A stretch of 64,000 bases of DNA from Devosia sp. RR2S18. Lineage in GTDB: Bacteria; Pseudomonadota; Alphaproteobacteria; Rhizobiales; Devosiaceae. The stretch covers positions 2,814,001-2,878,000 of the forward strand of contig NZ_CP126539.1 of the NCBI RefSeq assembly GCF_030177755.1, read 5' to 3'. The position numbers were made by a program, and so were the translations under genes. Of this stretch, positions 1-8,338 are shown piece after piece; position 1 is the stretch's first letter, and every line of letters starts with the position of its first letter. Under the pieces are notes generated by a model, which had not been told where the DNA came from, ran no database searches, and saw only the letters and a program-made list of their open reading frames with translations.

Positions 1-77
1 AGAGAGCCGGCTGAGGATGCGAGGGAACTGCCCGGTCCGCGACCGGTTGATCTCCCATACTTAACGGGAGATTGCTT

Positions 78-539
78 GTGCTTGCTTCATTTCTGATGGG
101 CCTCGTGGCCGGACAACGTGCGATGACACCGCTCGCCACCGTTTCTGTAGCCGCTGCCTATGATTTACTGCCCCAAGATAATGGCGCGCCGCGCCTCTTG
201 AGTCATCCGATGGTCGTCACCGGGGCGGTGACCTTGGCCTTGGCCGAGATTGCCGGGGACAAGCAGAAATCGGCGCCGGACCGAATCGTACCGATTGGTT
301 TGACCGCTCGGTTCATCACCTCGGCCATTGCGGGGGCGGCGCTCTCGCCCCGTCGCGACCGGTGGCTGGGTGCGGCGGTGGGTGGCACGACGGCCGTATT
401 GGCCTCCTACCCCGGTTGGAAGGCCCGGCTGAAGGCGATGGAACAGCACGGCCAGACGACGACTGGCCTGGTCGAGGATGCCGCTGTGGTCGCGGGTGCC
501 GCTGCAATTGTCGGCGGGCAGCGCATGATGCGGGGTTAG
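78..539 (+). CDS. DUF4126-family membrane protein
   Basis: A 153-residue, mostly hydrophobic protein of unknown function. The N-terminal GLVAGQRAMTPLA stretch, the central run of small residues around SAIAGAALSPRRDRWLGAAVGG and the late VEDA motif fit the DUF4126 family as I remember it, whose members are small inner-membrane proteins. I chose GTG 78 because the purine-rich ACGGGAG (64-70) lies about 7 bases upstream; the in-frame TTG at 72 would sit almost on top of that site. It is a single gene, convergent with the EF-hand gene and separated from it by a strong hairpin. Function cannot be stated. Confidence 0.7.
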   Translation: MLASFLMGLVAGQRAMTPLATVSVAAAYDLLPQDNGAPRLLSHPMVVTGAVTLALAEIAGDKQKSAPDRIVPIGLTARFITSAIAGAALSPRRDRWLGAAVGGTTAVLASYPGWKARLKAMEQHGQTTTGLVEDAAVVAGAAAIVGGQRMMRG

Positions 540-550
540 TTTGAAAACGA

Positions 551-576
551 GAAGGTGGGCCAAGCGGCCCACCTTC
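551..576 (-). terminator. Terminator hairpin between convergent genes
   Basis: A perfect 11-bp stem (551-561 with 566-576) and a 4-base loop lie between two converging stop codons. On the minus strand it is followed by a T-rich stretch (TCGTTTTC), so it mainly serves the EF-hand gene but may stop both transcripts. Confidence 0.7.
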
Positions 577-589
577 GACTTGCGGATCT

Positions 590-1150
590 TTAGAAGTCGA
601 ACCAGCCCTCTTCACCGAGATCACCTGGCTGCGCACCGAACTCGTCGGGGGTCAAGACCTGATCGTCATCGCGGTCAAAGGAGGTGTAGACGCCTTGGTT
701 GAACTCATCCTCGGTCAGCTGGGCGTCGCCATCGGCGTCCCACTCGTTGTAGCGGGCGGTCGTATCCCAGCCAGCCCGGAATTCGGGCTCTTCGATGAAG
801 CCGCTCTCGTCGGTGTCCCAGTCGCCGTAGTCATTGTCGAAAAGCCCGCCACGAGCATATTCATCTTCGGAGATGCCGCCGCTGGCGTCACGGTCATAGG
901 CGCCGTAAAGGCCGGTGCCGATCTCATTGTTGTCCAGATAGCCGCTCGTGTCGGCATCCCAGTTGCGATACATGCCGGTGCCGGTGAAGCCAGTCGAGAA
1001 TTCGTTCTGATCGATCTGGTTGTCGGTATTGAGGTCCCAACCAGCGTCCTGCGCCAGTACCGGGGTTGCAACCAGCGCGGTGGAAAGCCCAAGGGCTAGA
1101 ATGAACTTGTTGCATTTCTGCTCTGTGTCCGAACGACTCAAGCCGCTCAC
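590..1150 (-). CDS. Exported calcium-binding EF-hand protein, start possibly frameshifted
   Basis: An acidic protein with six EF-hand-like loops in a row (for example DLNTDNQIDQNE, DADTSGYLDNNE, DRDASGGISEDE, DTDESGFIEEPE, DADGDAQLTEDE, DRDDDQVLTPDE), so calcium binding in the periplasm or outside the cell is likely. A typical signal peptide ending in TPVLAQ precedes them. The open frame runs from GTG 1150 but has no ribosome site there and gives an odd N-terminus. An ATG at 1115 would start the signal peptide perfectly (MNKFILALG...) if the single C after it, at 1112, were absent. Either a rare start is used or the gene carries a one-base insertion. An EcfG-like promoter at 1157-1182 would place the transcript start near 1150, favouring the ATG. 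Confidence 0.75.
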   Translation of the reverse strand: MSGLSRSDTEQKCNKFILALGLSTALVATPVLAQDAGWDLNTDNQIDQNEFSTGFTGTGMYRNWDADTSGYLDNNEIGTGLYGAYDRDASGGISEDEYARGGLFDNDYGDWDTDESGFIEEPEFRAGWDTTARYNEWDADGDAQLTEDEFNQGVYTSFDRDDDQVLTPDEFGAQPGDLGEEGWFDF

Positions 1151-1156
1151 CGAACC

Positions 1157-1182
1157 AATGAGTGGAGGAGCGGCTGCGTTCC
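1157..1182 (-). promoter_or_regulatory. EcfG-like promoter candidate for the EF-hand gene
   Basis: On the minus strand GGAAC (1182-1178) is followed after 17 bases by CATT (1160-1157), three of four matches to the CGTT -10 element of alphaproteobacterial EcfG sigma factors. It lies about 40 bases upstream of the likely ATG at 1115. Short motif, so a chance match is possible. Confidence 0.35.
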
Positions 1183-1411
1183 TCCACCTGCTGCGCTCGG
1201 CTACTGATCTCTGCTGTGATGACCATCAACCCTAGGGTTACGAAGAGATCACGAGTTAGTGGTGAGGTGGAGGAGACGATGCAGCTTACTTGTTGTTAAC
1301 CCTGGATAACCTGAGTATTGCTTGGTTCAAAGGAGTCTTTCCTGCGAGCGCCTCAGCTCTCGTCGCGTGAGAACCCGCACCAACTCGCAACCTCTTACTG
1401 AAGTAGTTCGC

Positions 1412-2338
1412 ATGACCATCGCCTATCTTGTGACCCATTCGGGCGGATTTCATGCGGATGAGCTGCTCTCCAGCGTTGTCCTTACCCGGCTCCATCCGGA
1501 CGCCGCGATCGTGCGCAGCCGGGCACCTGAATGGATTACGCCGAGCACTGATCGCATCATCTATGATGTGGGCGGCGCCTATGATCCGCAGCACGCCATC
1601 TTCGATCATCATCAACGGGGCGCCCCACTGCGCGAGGATGGGCAGCCCTATAGCTCGTTCGGGCTGGTCTGGAGACATCACGGTCGGGACTATCTCGCAG
1701 CGAGCGGCATTCCCGCAGAGCATGTCGAAGAGGTCTATGCGGCCTTCGACGCCGATTTCGTGCTCCCGATAGATCTCACGGACAATGGCGCGCTAAGCCC
1801 CACGGGCCCCTTGGCGGACCTCACGCTACCGGTACTGCTCGAAACGTTGAAACCAGTGTTCGACGACAAGACGCCAGAAGCCGATGACCGGGCGTTCCAT
1901 GGGGCGCTGGCAATTGCCCGCAGTTTCGTGGAAGCCCGGGTGGCGCGCTACGCCGCCAAGCTGCGGGCAGAGAGCATTGTTAGCCAGGCCATCGAGGCTG
2001 CGGGCTCGAGGCCTATCCTTGAGCTGCCCATGGGCATGCCCTTCCGTCCGGCTATTGTTAAAGCAGGCGCCGAGCACCTGCTGTTTGTCGTGCATCCGCG
2101 GGATCGGGACTGGTGCGTCACGACGATCCGGCGGGGCGACGAGGGCTTCGAAACGCGCGCCGATCTGCCGGCGAGTTGGGCTGGGCTGACCAATGCAGAT
2201 CTCGAGGCTGCCTCGGGTGTGGTTGGCGCCAGCTTCTGCCACAACGGGCGCTTCGTGGCAGCAGCCAAGACGCGCGAGGCTGCGCTCGCCATGGCCGAAC
2301 TGGCCGTCAGCGAAGCCCAGGCCCATCCCCCGCATTAG
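1412..2338 (+). CDS. MYG1 family (UPF0160) DHH-like hydrolase
   Basis: A 308-residue protein of the MYG1 family, which belongs to the DHH phosphoesterase-like metal hydrolases; eukaryotic MYG1 is an RNA exonuclease. The N-terminus reads MTIAYLVTHSGGFHADELLS, with the family's early histidine/aspartate pair, followed by YDVGG and DHHQRGAP, both metal-ligand motifs. Length is near the usual 300-340. ATG 1412 was chosen because family homology starts there; the in-frame sequence back to 1322 is unlike the family. No good ribosome-binding site is visible. It stands alone, divergent from the EF-hand gene. Confidence 0.85.
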   Translation: MTIAYLVTHSGGFHADELLSSVVLTRLHPDAAIVRSRAPEWITPSTDRIIYDVGGAYDPQHAIFDHHQRGAPLREDGQPYSSFGLVWRHHGRDYLAASGIPAEHVEEVYAAFDADFVLPIDLTDNGALSPTGPLADLTLPVLLETLKPVFDDKTPEADDRAFHGALAIARSFVEARVARYAAKLRAESIVSQAIEAAGSRPILELPMGMPFRPAIVKAGAEHLLFVVHPRDRDWCVTTIRRGDEGFETRADLPASWAGLTNADLEAASGVVGASFCHNGRFVAAAKTREAALAMAELAVSEAQAHPPH

Positions 2339-2380
2339 CATGACCGTTGAGGGCTGAAGGCTGGCCCTTGGGCGCTTGGC

Positions 2381-3529
2381 TTAAATCCGGCTTGCTAGCA
2401 GGTCGACTATGCGCTCGCCTGCCCGCCCGTCCCCGTAGGGATTGTGGGTCTCAGCCATCTGAAGATAGGCGGTTTCTTGCTCCAAGAGCTGAATAGCCGT
2501 GCTGACAATCTTGTCGACGTCCGTGCCGACCAGGCGGGCTGTACCGGCCTCCACCCCTTCTGGACGCTCGGTGTTCTCCCGCATCACCAGCACCGGTTTG
2601 CCAAGCGCAGGCGCTTCCTCCTGAATGCCGCCGCTGTCAGTGAGCACCAGATAGCTGCGCTTGAGTAGGTACAAGAAGGGCAGATAGTCCAGCGGATCGG
2701 TGAGGATCAGGTTAGGTGTGCCCCGAAGCCGGCGATCAACAATGTCCCGCACGTTTGGATTGGGATGAACGGGGTAGACGATCTGCGTGTCGGGCCGGGC
2801 GGCCAGTTGGCTCAGGGCGGTGCAGATCCGTTCGATCCCGCCATCGAAATTCTCCCGTCGATGACCCGTAACCAGGATCAGCTTTTTCGTGGGGTCGAGA
2901 AAAGCAAACCGCTGGGCAAAAGAGGCGCTGATGGTGGGATCGGCATCCATAGCCTTGGAGAAATGCAGCAGGGTATCAATGACCGTGTTGCCGGTGACGA
3001 ATACGCTGGCCTCTTTCTTGCCTTCCGCCAGCAGATTGCGCTGCGCCTGCTCAGTCGGCGCGAAATGCCACTCCGCAAGTTCGCCAAGGACCCGCCGGTT
3101 CAGCTCTTCGGGGAAAGGCGAATTGATATCGTGGCTGCGTAGCCCCGCCTCCACATGCGCCACAGGAATACGCTGATAGAAGGCTGCGAGGGCTGCTGCC
3201 ATTGCGGTCGTGGTATCCCCCTGCACAAGGATTGCGTCCGGGCGAAACGCTTCGATGACCTCCTGCACTCCCGCCAGCACCTGCGCAGTGACCCCAGCGA
3301 GTGTTTGCCCAGGGCGCATGACGTCGAGGTCGTCGTGGACGGGCATGCCGGTGAGTTCGACGATACGATCCACCATCTCCCGGTGCTGAGCGGTGATGCA
3401 GACCCTGGTTTTAATGCCAGGTCTCGCCATCGCTGCGCGAACGACGGGAAAGCACTTGAGGGCTTCCGGCCGCGTACCGAAAACCACCAGGAGCCGCTTG
3501 GCTTGGGGCTGTTGCAGATCGATGCTCAT
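2381..3529 (-). CDS. wecB: UDP-N-acetylglucosamine 2-epimerase (non-hydrolysing)
   Basis: This enzyme interconverts UDP-GlcNAc and UDP-ManNAc in the cytoplasm, supplying ManNAc units for surface polysaccharides. The 382-residue length matches the family (E. coli WecB about 376). Visible motifs are FGTRPEALK near the N-terminus, the TGHRRENFDGG loop, and DSGGIQEEAPALGKPVLVMR plus NTERPEG near the end, which bind the UDP-sugar. The downstream half is intact. ATG 3529 is preferred over the in-frame TTG 3541. No polysaccharide genes are adjacent, so the pathway it feeds is not shown by context. Confidence 0.92.
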   Translation of the reverse strand: MSIDLQQPQAKRLLVVFGTRPEALKCFPVVRAAMARPGIKTRVCITAQHREMVDRIVELTGMPVHDDLDVMRPGQTLAGVTAQVLAGVQEVIEAFRPDAILVQGDTTTAMAAALAAFYQRIPVAHVEAGLRSHDINSPFPEELNRRVLGELAEWHFAPTEQAQRNLLAEGKKEASVFVTGNTVIDTLLHFSKAMDADPTISASFAQRFAFLDPTKKLILVTGHRRENFDGGIERICTALSQLAARPDTQIVYPVHPNPNVRDIVDRRLRGTPNLILTDPLDYLPFLYLLKRSYLVLTDSGGIQEEAPALGKPVLVMRENTERPEGVEAGTARLVGTDVDKIVSTAIQLLEQETAYLQMAETHNPYGDGRAGERIVDLLASRI

Positions 3530-3703
3530 ACGGAGCTGCAACGCAGGACATTGGCCGTCAGATGCATCGAGGTGGCTCTGCCCTGAGCCGTAGAGAGGAC
3601 GAAATTGATAAAATTGCGGGGGGTTAGCGTTACCGGACGCCGGAACTTGCCGTGCGAATACTGCGTGGACATCTTGGCAAGAAGCCGAAGGACCGCTATC
3701 GAC

Positions 3704-3958
3704 ATGTTGCTGCGTAACCTCCCTATCCAGCTGGATGAAGAAGTAACGATTCTCTTGAACATGGACAAAGATCTCGCATCAGCGATGAACAAGTGGCGTC
3801 TTGAGCAGGACCCGCCGCCGGATCCGGTTGCCGCCATTCACGTCCTGCTCAGGCGGGCCCTGGAGGCTGACGGCTACACCCCGGCGACAGATATAGAGCA
3901 GACCAAGGACCGCGAGCTGCAGGACCTTGTGCGGGCGTTTCAAGCAGTCAGCCGCTGA
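3704..3958 (+). CDS. Putative ribbon-helix-helix DNA-binding protein
   Basis: An 84-residue protein. The central VTILLNMDKDLASAMNKW, followed by PVAAIHVLLRRALEADGY, looks like the strand-helix-helix pattern of Arc/CopG-type (ribbon-helix-helix) proteins, which bind DNA as dimers. I start it at ATG 3704, with AAGGA about 11 bases upstream; the frame is open back to a TTG at 3605 that also has an AGAGGA site, giving a 117-residue alternative. There is no recognisable toxin gene beside it, so an orphan antitoxin or a stand-alone repressor are both possible. Family assignment is an inference from pattern only. Confidence 0.55.
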   Translation: MLLRNLPIQLDEEVTILLNMDKDLASAMNKWRLEQDPPPDPVAAIHVLLRRALEADGYTPATDIEQTKDRELQDLVRAFQAVSR

Positions 3959-4041
3959 TGCCGCAGCATGATTGATGCCGCGACCAGGCCGTCGCACACG
4001 TTAGCAAACGATGCGAACCGCGGTGTTGCTGCCCCGCTTTT

Positions 4042-4731
4042 CTAGAACTCGCCGGCGTCGAAGGAGTAGCTGATGCCACCTAGCACATGGTGGCTGGTGA
4101 AGTTCGTCGAGAACGTCCCCGCGCCATCGGCAAGGCGCGCGGTGTTAACCGAATAGCTTAGCTTATATTCGCCAAACACACGCCAATCCTCGGCGAACTC
4201 ATAGCTGGCGCCGGCCAGTGCCTGGAAGGCAGGCCCGGTTAGCTGGTATTCGAAGGTCTCGGTGGCCCCCACGACAGTGCTGGGAGTAGTTGTGACCTCG
4301 ACATGAGGAATGCTGACGCCGGCCCCTGCCCCGACATAAGCGCGGAGGCCGTTTTCCCAATCATGTTTGTAAAGGGCGTTGGCGGTCAGCAGGTTCAGCC
4401 CGTCGGTGAATTCGAGGCGCGTGTAATTGCCTGGCGCGCCGAGTTGGCTTAAATCCGCATAGGCCTTAGCATGGGTGAAGTCGAGCGCTAGGCCCCAGCT
4501 GGCGAAGCTCTCCGGCCAGTAGGTCAGCCGAGCGCCATAGTAGACCGGCCCCTCGAACGAGCGCCCTTCCCATTTGAAGTAGCCGCCCTGCACGCTCGTC
4601 CCGTTCGAAAGCTCGCCATGGGTATGCGAACTTTCGTTCATCCCGCCGTAGACGGAGACCTCGAGTTCGCCGGCAAAAGCAGCGGTAGACGTCAAGAGCA
4701 GGAGCCCAGCAAGGGCCGCAGTTTTTGGCAT
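4042..4731 (-). CDS. Outer-membrane beta-barrel protein
   Basis: A 229-residue exported protein with a clear signal peptide (MPKTAALAGLLLLTSTAAFA) and alternating hydrophobic/polar strands rich in Tyr, Gly and Trp. It ends in a strand with aromatic residues (HHVLGGISYSFDAGEF), as in small OmpA-like or OprG/OmpW-like eight-stranded barrels. The sequence from about residue 75, with repeated phrases such as YGARLTYWPESFASWGLALDF, supports a membrane barrel. ATG 4731 begins the signal peptide; an in-frame upstream start at 4827 would bury it. It is divergent from the lipid A deacylase gene, with a shared 340-base spacer. Confidence 0.7.
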   Translation of the reverse strand: MPKTAALAGLLLLTSTAAFAGELEVSVYGGMNESSHTHGELSNGTSVQGGYFKWEGRSFEGPVYYGARLTYWPESFASWGLALDFTHAKAYADLSQLGAPGNYTRLEFTDGLNLLTANALYKHDWENGLRAYVGAGAGVSIPHVEVTTTPSTVVGATETFEYQLTGPAFQALAGASYEFAEDWRVFGEYKLSYSVNTARLADGAGTFSTNFTSHHVLGGISYSFDAGEF

Positions 4732-5068
4732 GGGTGTCACGGGCAAATCAGCGGGATGTAAGGGAATGCTAAGCTCGCCACGGTTGAAGTCAAACCCATG
4801 CTGCTGCTCCGCGCAGGTTTTAGGCATGCGTGATAGATGAGCAACAGTACTCCCGAGCCCCCTTTCATTCCGCGGGAAGCGGATGGGCTGGGCACCTTCC
4901 GTGGGACCCTTGAACAGCAGTGGTCATCGACTGGCGCGGTGTGGGTCAGCGGCCCGTCCTTGCCAAGGCTCCACAACCATGCTTCCTTCTTGCCTGCAAG
5001 CAAACGGGCCGGTTTGGCGGGTCCTTAGCAGCAGCTGCCTGCTAGATGCGTGTTCGAGAGTGAGTTCG
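4732..5068. other. Divergent intergenic region between two outer-membrane genes
   Basis: A 337-base spacer between the beta-barrel gene (minus) and the PagL-like gene (plus). It must hold both promoters, but I see no convincing promoter box, operator or hairpin in it. Confidence 0.4.
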
Positions 5069-5662
5069 ATGGCGACATTGAGATCCTGCCTGCTGTTGAT
5101 GGCTGCACTAGCTGGCACGAGCATGCCAGCCGTTGCCCAAGACCTTCCCTCGGCAGGTGTACTCGATATCGTCGATGAGGTGCGCATCGGCGCCTCCTAC
5201 CACTTGGTGCATTACACCATGCTGCCGCAGAACCCGCAGGATTGGGTTTGGGATCGGCTAGAGGACGTCAATTTCGACGTTCTGTTCACCTCGCCAGACC
5301 TCGACGCGTTTCGGTGGATCGGGTCCCCTCGCCCAGAGATTGGTGCGACGGTGAACCTGCGCGGGGAAGACAGCCTATTCCACGCGGGGCTGACATGGCA
5401 GGCACAGCTCTTTGACACGCCGCTTTATCTTGAAGGCACATTCGGCGGCGCCATCCACACTGGCTATTTGGGCGATGAAGCTCCGCTTGGCCGACGCAAG
5501 TATGGCTGCCGTGTCAATTTCTATGAGCGTTTCGGCGTGGGCATGACCCTGACCGAAAACGCGACCGCGACACTGGCTTACGAACACATGTCGAACGCCG
5601 GATTGTGCGAACATAATGCCGGCATATCCAATCTGAGCCTCAAGTTCGGCTGGAAGTTCTAG
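5069..5662 (+). CDS. pagL: Lipid A 3-O-deacylase, PagL-like
   Basis: An outer-membrane enzyme family that removes the 3-O acyl chain of lipid A. The 197-residue precursor starts with a signal peptide (MATLRSCLLLMAALAG..., cleaved after PAVA). The C-terminal quarter reads YEHMSNAGLCEHNAGISNLS and ends in a final strand LKFGWKF. In PagL the catalytic His and Ser lie in an H-x-S-N-A motif, which is present here as HMSNA. ATG 5069 was chosen for the signal peptide; purine-rich GAGAG lies just upstream. The frame extends back to 4883 but that part is unlike a secreted protein. The gene symbol is by family resemblance. Confidence 0.8.
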   Translation: MATLRSCLLLMAALAGTSMPAVAQDLPSAGVLDIVDEVRIGASYHLVHYTMLPQNPQDWVWDRLEDVNFDVLFTSPDLDAFRWIGSPRPEIGATVNLRGEDSLFHAGLTWQAQLFDTPLYLEGTFGGAIHTGYLGDEAPLGRRKYGCRVNFYERFGVGMTLTENATATLAYEHMSNAGLCEHNAGISNLSLKFGWKF

Positions 5663-5754
5663 CCGCTACGCACCCCTCAGTCGGCCGGCCCGGACCCCTT
5701 GCTTCCCTGCGATGGCTACCCTACTTAGACCGGTGCAGGGGTAACGCCTTGCAT

Positions 5755-5890
5755 TGTTCTCAGGGCGGGGTGCGATTCCCCACCGGCGGTAAGGCGGCAA
5801 CGCCAAGCCCGCGAGCGCCCGACGCAAGTCGGGGTCAGCAGATCCGGTGCGACTCCGGAGCCGACGGTATAGTCCGGATGAAAGAGAACG
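5755..5890 (+). ncRNA. FMN riboswitch (RFN element)
   Basis: This leader holds the conserved RFN blocks in order: TCTCAGGGCGGGGTGCGATT, CCCCACCGGCGGT, AGCCCGCGAGC, a central variable hairpin, GATCCGGTGCGACTCCGGAGCCGACGG, and the closing TAGTCCGGATGAAAGAGA. FMN binding shuts off riboflavin synthesis or uptake genes. It lies about 100 bases ahead of the transporter gene at 5992, whose assignment as a riboflavin importer it supports. Confidence 0.95.
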
Positions 5891-5949
5891 GGATAAGCGC
5901 TGTGTGTCAGCGCCCACGCCGATTACGGCTGGGCCTGCCATGCCACTCC

Positions 5950-5982
5950 TTCCCGTAACCCTGAGGAAACTGGTTACGGAAA
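5950..5982 (+). promoter_or_regulatory. Hairpin masking the ribN ribosome-binding site
   Basis: TTCCCGTAACC (5950-5960) pairs with GGTTACGGAA (5972-5981) apart from one bulged base, and the 3' arm runs into the Shine-Dalgarno sequence GGAAAGGA before ATG 5992. This is the likely off-state of the FMN riboswitch, acting on translation initiation; there is no T-run for a terminator. Confidence 0.6.
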
Positions 5983-5991
5983 GGACACGAG

Positions 5992-6954
5992 ATGAACCAG
6001 ATTTCCTCTTCCCGCAACGGCGCCCTGCTCGGCGCGCTGTTCATGCTCGGCGCAGGAATTACCTTCGCCATCACCAACATCGTCACGCCGATAGTCACCT
6101 ACCAGATGGGCGTGCCATCCACCGCGGTGGTGTTCTGGCAGTATGTGCTGGCGACATCGGTGGCCCTGCCGCTGATCTGGAGGATCGGTTTTTCCAAACT
6201 CAAGACGCGGCACCCGGTGCTTCATGAAGCGCGGGCGTTCATTTCTGCGGTGGGCGTACAGTTCTTCGCGTTCGGCTTTGCCAGTGGTGTGCCCGTCTGG
6301 CAGATGGTCGCCCTGTCGATGACCGGACCATTCTTTGTTATCGCCGGTGCAACGCTCTTTCTGGGTGAGAAGCTCACCCCGCAACGGCTTGGTGCCGCAG
6401 TGGTAGGCTTCCTGGGGGCCGTGCTGGTGAGCCAAATCGGGTCGGAACAGTTCACCTGGGCCTCGGTGCTGCCGCTGCTCGCGGCCGCGTGTTGGGGCAG
6501 CGTCTCCGTCATCACCAAATATTTGACGCGCGACGAAGAGCCTGAGTCGCTCACGCTCTACATGCTGGTACTAATCACACCCAACCATTTCCTGATCGGC
6601 CTCCTGCTGGGTATGGCAGTGGCGTTGTTGCCCGCCGGGCTTTTGCCCGCAAGCCTTGCGACCGGCTTTGACTTCATGCTGCCGACCGGGGACGCTCTGT
6701 GGCTGATCGTTCTGCTTGGTGTGGTTACAGCGGGCGCGCAGTATTTCCTGAGCCTGGCGTACAACACGGCCGACGCCACCTATCTGCAGCCCTTCGACGA
6801 CCTGAAGCTGCCTCTCAACGTCATCCTGGGATGGATCGTGTTGGGTCAGGTGCCCGATCTCCTGTTCTGGCCCGGCGCCCTGCTGATCCTTGGTGCCTCG
6901 AGCTTCATCCTCTGGCAGGAGGCGGACCATCGTCGTCGCCTTAGCTACGCATAA
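5992..6954 (+). CDS. ribN: Riboflavin transporter RibN (DMT/EamA superfamily)
   Basis: A 320-residue inner-membrane protein with about ten hydrophobic segments and two EamA halves, as in the drug/metabolite transporter superfamily. RibN proteins import riboflavin. The sequence alone says only EamA; the upstream FMN riboswitch gives the substrate, since such riboswitches in alphaproteobacteria precede riboflavin importers. Characteristic second-half text includes FLSLAYNTADATYLQPFDDLKLPLNV, with the conserved acidic/proline region before the last helices. ATG 5992 has a good GGAAAGGA site inside the regulatory hairpin. No riboflavin synthesis gene is adjacent. Confidence 0.88.
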   Translation: MNQISSSRNGALLGALFMLGAGITFAITNIVTPIVTYQMGVPSTAVVFWQYVLATSVALPLIWRIGFSKLKTRHPVLHEARAFISAVGVQFFAFGFASGVPVWQMVALSMTGPFFVIAGATLFLGEKLTPQRLGAAVVGFLGAVLVSQIGSEQFTWASVLPLLAAACWGSVSVITKYLTRDEEPESLTLYMLVLITPNHFLIGLLLGMAVALLPAGLLPASLATGFDFMLPTGDALWLIVLLGVVTAGAQYFLSLAYNTADATYLQPFDDLKLPLNVILGWIVLGQVPDLLFWPGALLILGASSFILWQEADHRRRLSYA

Positions 6955-7055
6955 GTTCAAGTTGCCGCAGACAGGCGCCCTGCAGGTCCATGCGGGGCGC
7001 CTATGCTCTTTTCCCACGCTGTATTTAGGGTAGAAGGGCGACAAAGGAGCAAAGC

Positions 7056-7310
7056 ATGGCACTCAAGAGCACCGAAGCGACCTGGTTTCGCCCATTGTGG
7101 CGCCGCATCGCGGTAACCGCATTCCTGGCAGTATGGCTCGCTTGGGAGTTGATCTGGACACAGGACAGCTTCTGGGCCCTGTTGGTGGGCGCCGCACTCG
7201 CCTACTCGCTCTACAACTTCTTTTATGCCTTCCCCAAGGAAGAGCCTGCTGCAGCGCCCGATCCCGATGCGGAAACGCCACCCCGCACCAGCGAGGAACG
7301 CCGGGACTAG
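7056..7310 (+). CDS. DUF3329-like small membrane protein
   Basis: An 84-residue protein with two predicted membrane helices (about residues 17-33 and 40-58) after a WFRPLWRRI motif, and a proline/acidic tail. The FRPLWRR start and the helix pair match what I recall of DUF3329. The start is well supported by AAAGGAGCAAAGC before ATG. Its last bases overlap the 3' end of the convergent MerR gene. Function unknown. Confidence 0.7.
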   Translation: MALKSTEATWFRPLWRRIAVTAFLAVWLAWELIWTQDSFWALLVGAALAYSLYNFFYAFPKEEPAAAPDPDAETPPRTSEERRD

Positions 7311-7762
7311 GTCTCGCGCGCCCGCTCCAGGATGCGCTTGCATTCGAGCAACTCGCGCATCACGTCCGAGAGCTTATCGCGGGCTTCCTGATCCAGCGCC
7401 GGGTTCGCCGTCATTTGGGCCTCTTCCAACTCAGCCTCGTCACCGGCGGCCTCGGCCTGCTCGATCATCGGCAACAGGTCTTCGAGCGGTTTGCCCTCGC
7501 CCACCGCGATGACGTAGCGCGCCCCCTGTTCCTTGAGGATGCGCTGCACGCCTTTAATGGTAAAGCCTTGATCGTACAGCAAGTGCCGGATGCCGCGTAG
7601 CAGCATGACGTCCTCGGGGCGGTAGTACCGGCGGCCACCGCCGCGCTTTAACGGCTTGATGGTGGAGAATCGGGTTTCCCAGAAGCGCAGGACATGCTGT
7701 GGCAGGTCTAGCTCTTCGGCCGCTTCGGAGATGGTCCGGAAGGCGTCTGGGGACTTGTCCAC
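7307..7762 (-). CDS. MerR family transcriptional regulator
   Basis: A 151-residue regulator with an N-terminal winged-helix domain: [24 protein letters not shown] and [25 protein letters not shown] are the MerR helix-turn-helix and wing. The C-terminal part is acidic and helical, with no cysteine cluster, so a metal-sensing role is not indicated. This MerR gene conserved just downstream of ihfA is typical of Hyphomicrobiales. It starts with GTG and follows ihfA by 27 bases, so the two are probably co-transcribed. Target genes are unknown. Confidence 0.88.
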   Translation of the reverse strand: MDKSPDAFRTISEAAEELDLPQHVLRFWETRFSTIKPLKRGGGRRYYRPEDVMLLRGIRHLLYDQGFTIKGVQRILKEQGARYVIAVGEGKPLEDLLPMIEQAEAAGDEAELEEAQMTANPALDQEARDKLSDVMRELLECKRILERARET

Positions 7763-7789
7763 TGGCCTATGAGACTCGCTGGATGCTGT

Positions 7790-8101
7790 TTAGTTTTCAG
7801 CACTAACCATAGATTTGTTGATCTTGGACTTCAACACGTTGGACGGTTTGAACACAAGAACCTGTCGGGGGAGGATCGGCACCTCTTCACCCGTCTTCGG
7901 ATTGCGACCGATCCGCTCGTTTTTGGAGCGCACCTGAAAAGATCCGAACGATGACAGCTTGACGTTGTTGCCCGAAATCAGGGCTTCGCAGATCAGCTCC
8001 AGAACCCGTTCGACCAGTTCGGCCGACTCGGTGCGAGACAATCCGACCGTGCCATAGACTGCTTCGGCCAGATCTGCCCGCGTTACTGTCTTCTGCGTCA
8101 T
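7790..8101 (-). CDS. ihfA: Integration host factor subunit alpha
   Basis: A 103-residue nucleoid protein that pairs with IhfB to bend DNA. The HU/IHF signature is complete: helices at the N-terminus ([20 protein letters not shown]), [26 protein letters not shown] in the beta arm and the arm-tip IPRQ-like [16 protein letters not shown] 8101 begins the family sequence; a second in-frame start two codons earlier is unlikely. The gene lies between fabH and a MerR gene, the usual order in this group. Confidence 0.93.
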   Translation of the reverse strand: MTQKTVTRADLAEAVYGTVGLSRTESAELVERVLELICEALISGNNVKLSSFGSFQVRSKNERIGRNPKTGEEVPILPRQVLVFKPSNVLKSKINKSMVSAEN

Positions 8102-8338
8102 CCACACCCCCGTCTTGCCGAAAGGTTGGGATTCCTACTGGAACAAGCTCCTGCCGGCATCCAGCAAGAAGCTTGAGGTACGATCTCCGAGAGACCGACC
8201 CTGCCACAGGAATCCTTCTGCTCCGGTCAGCACCATTGGCACCGCAATACCCTCATGCGGTTGGCGTTGGCACCTATGTCCTCCACCCACAGGGACACTA
8301 ACGCCTTGAAACGCCTAAGGTCAATCGGCGCTAACCAC

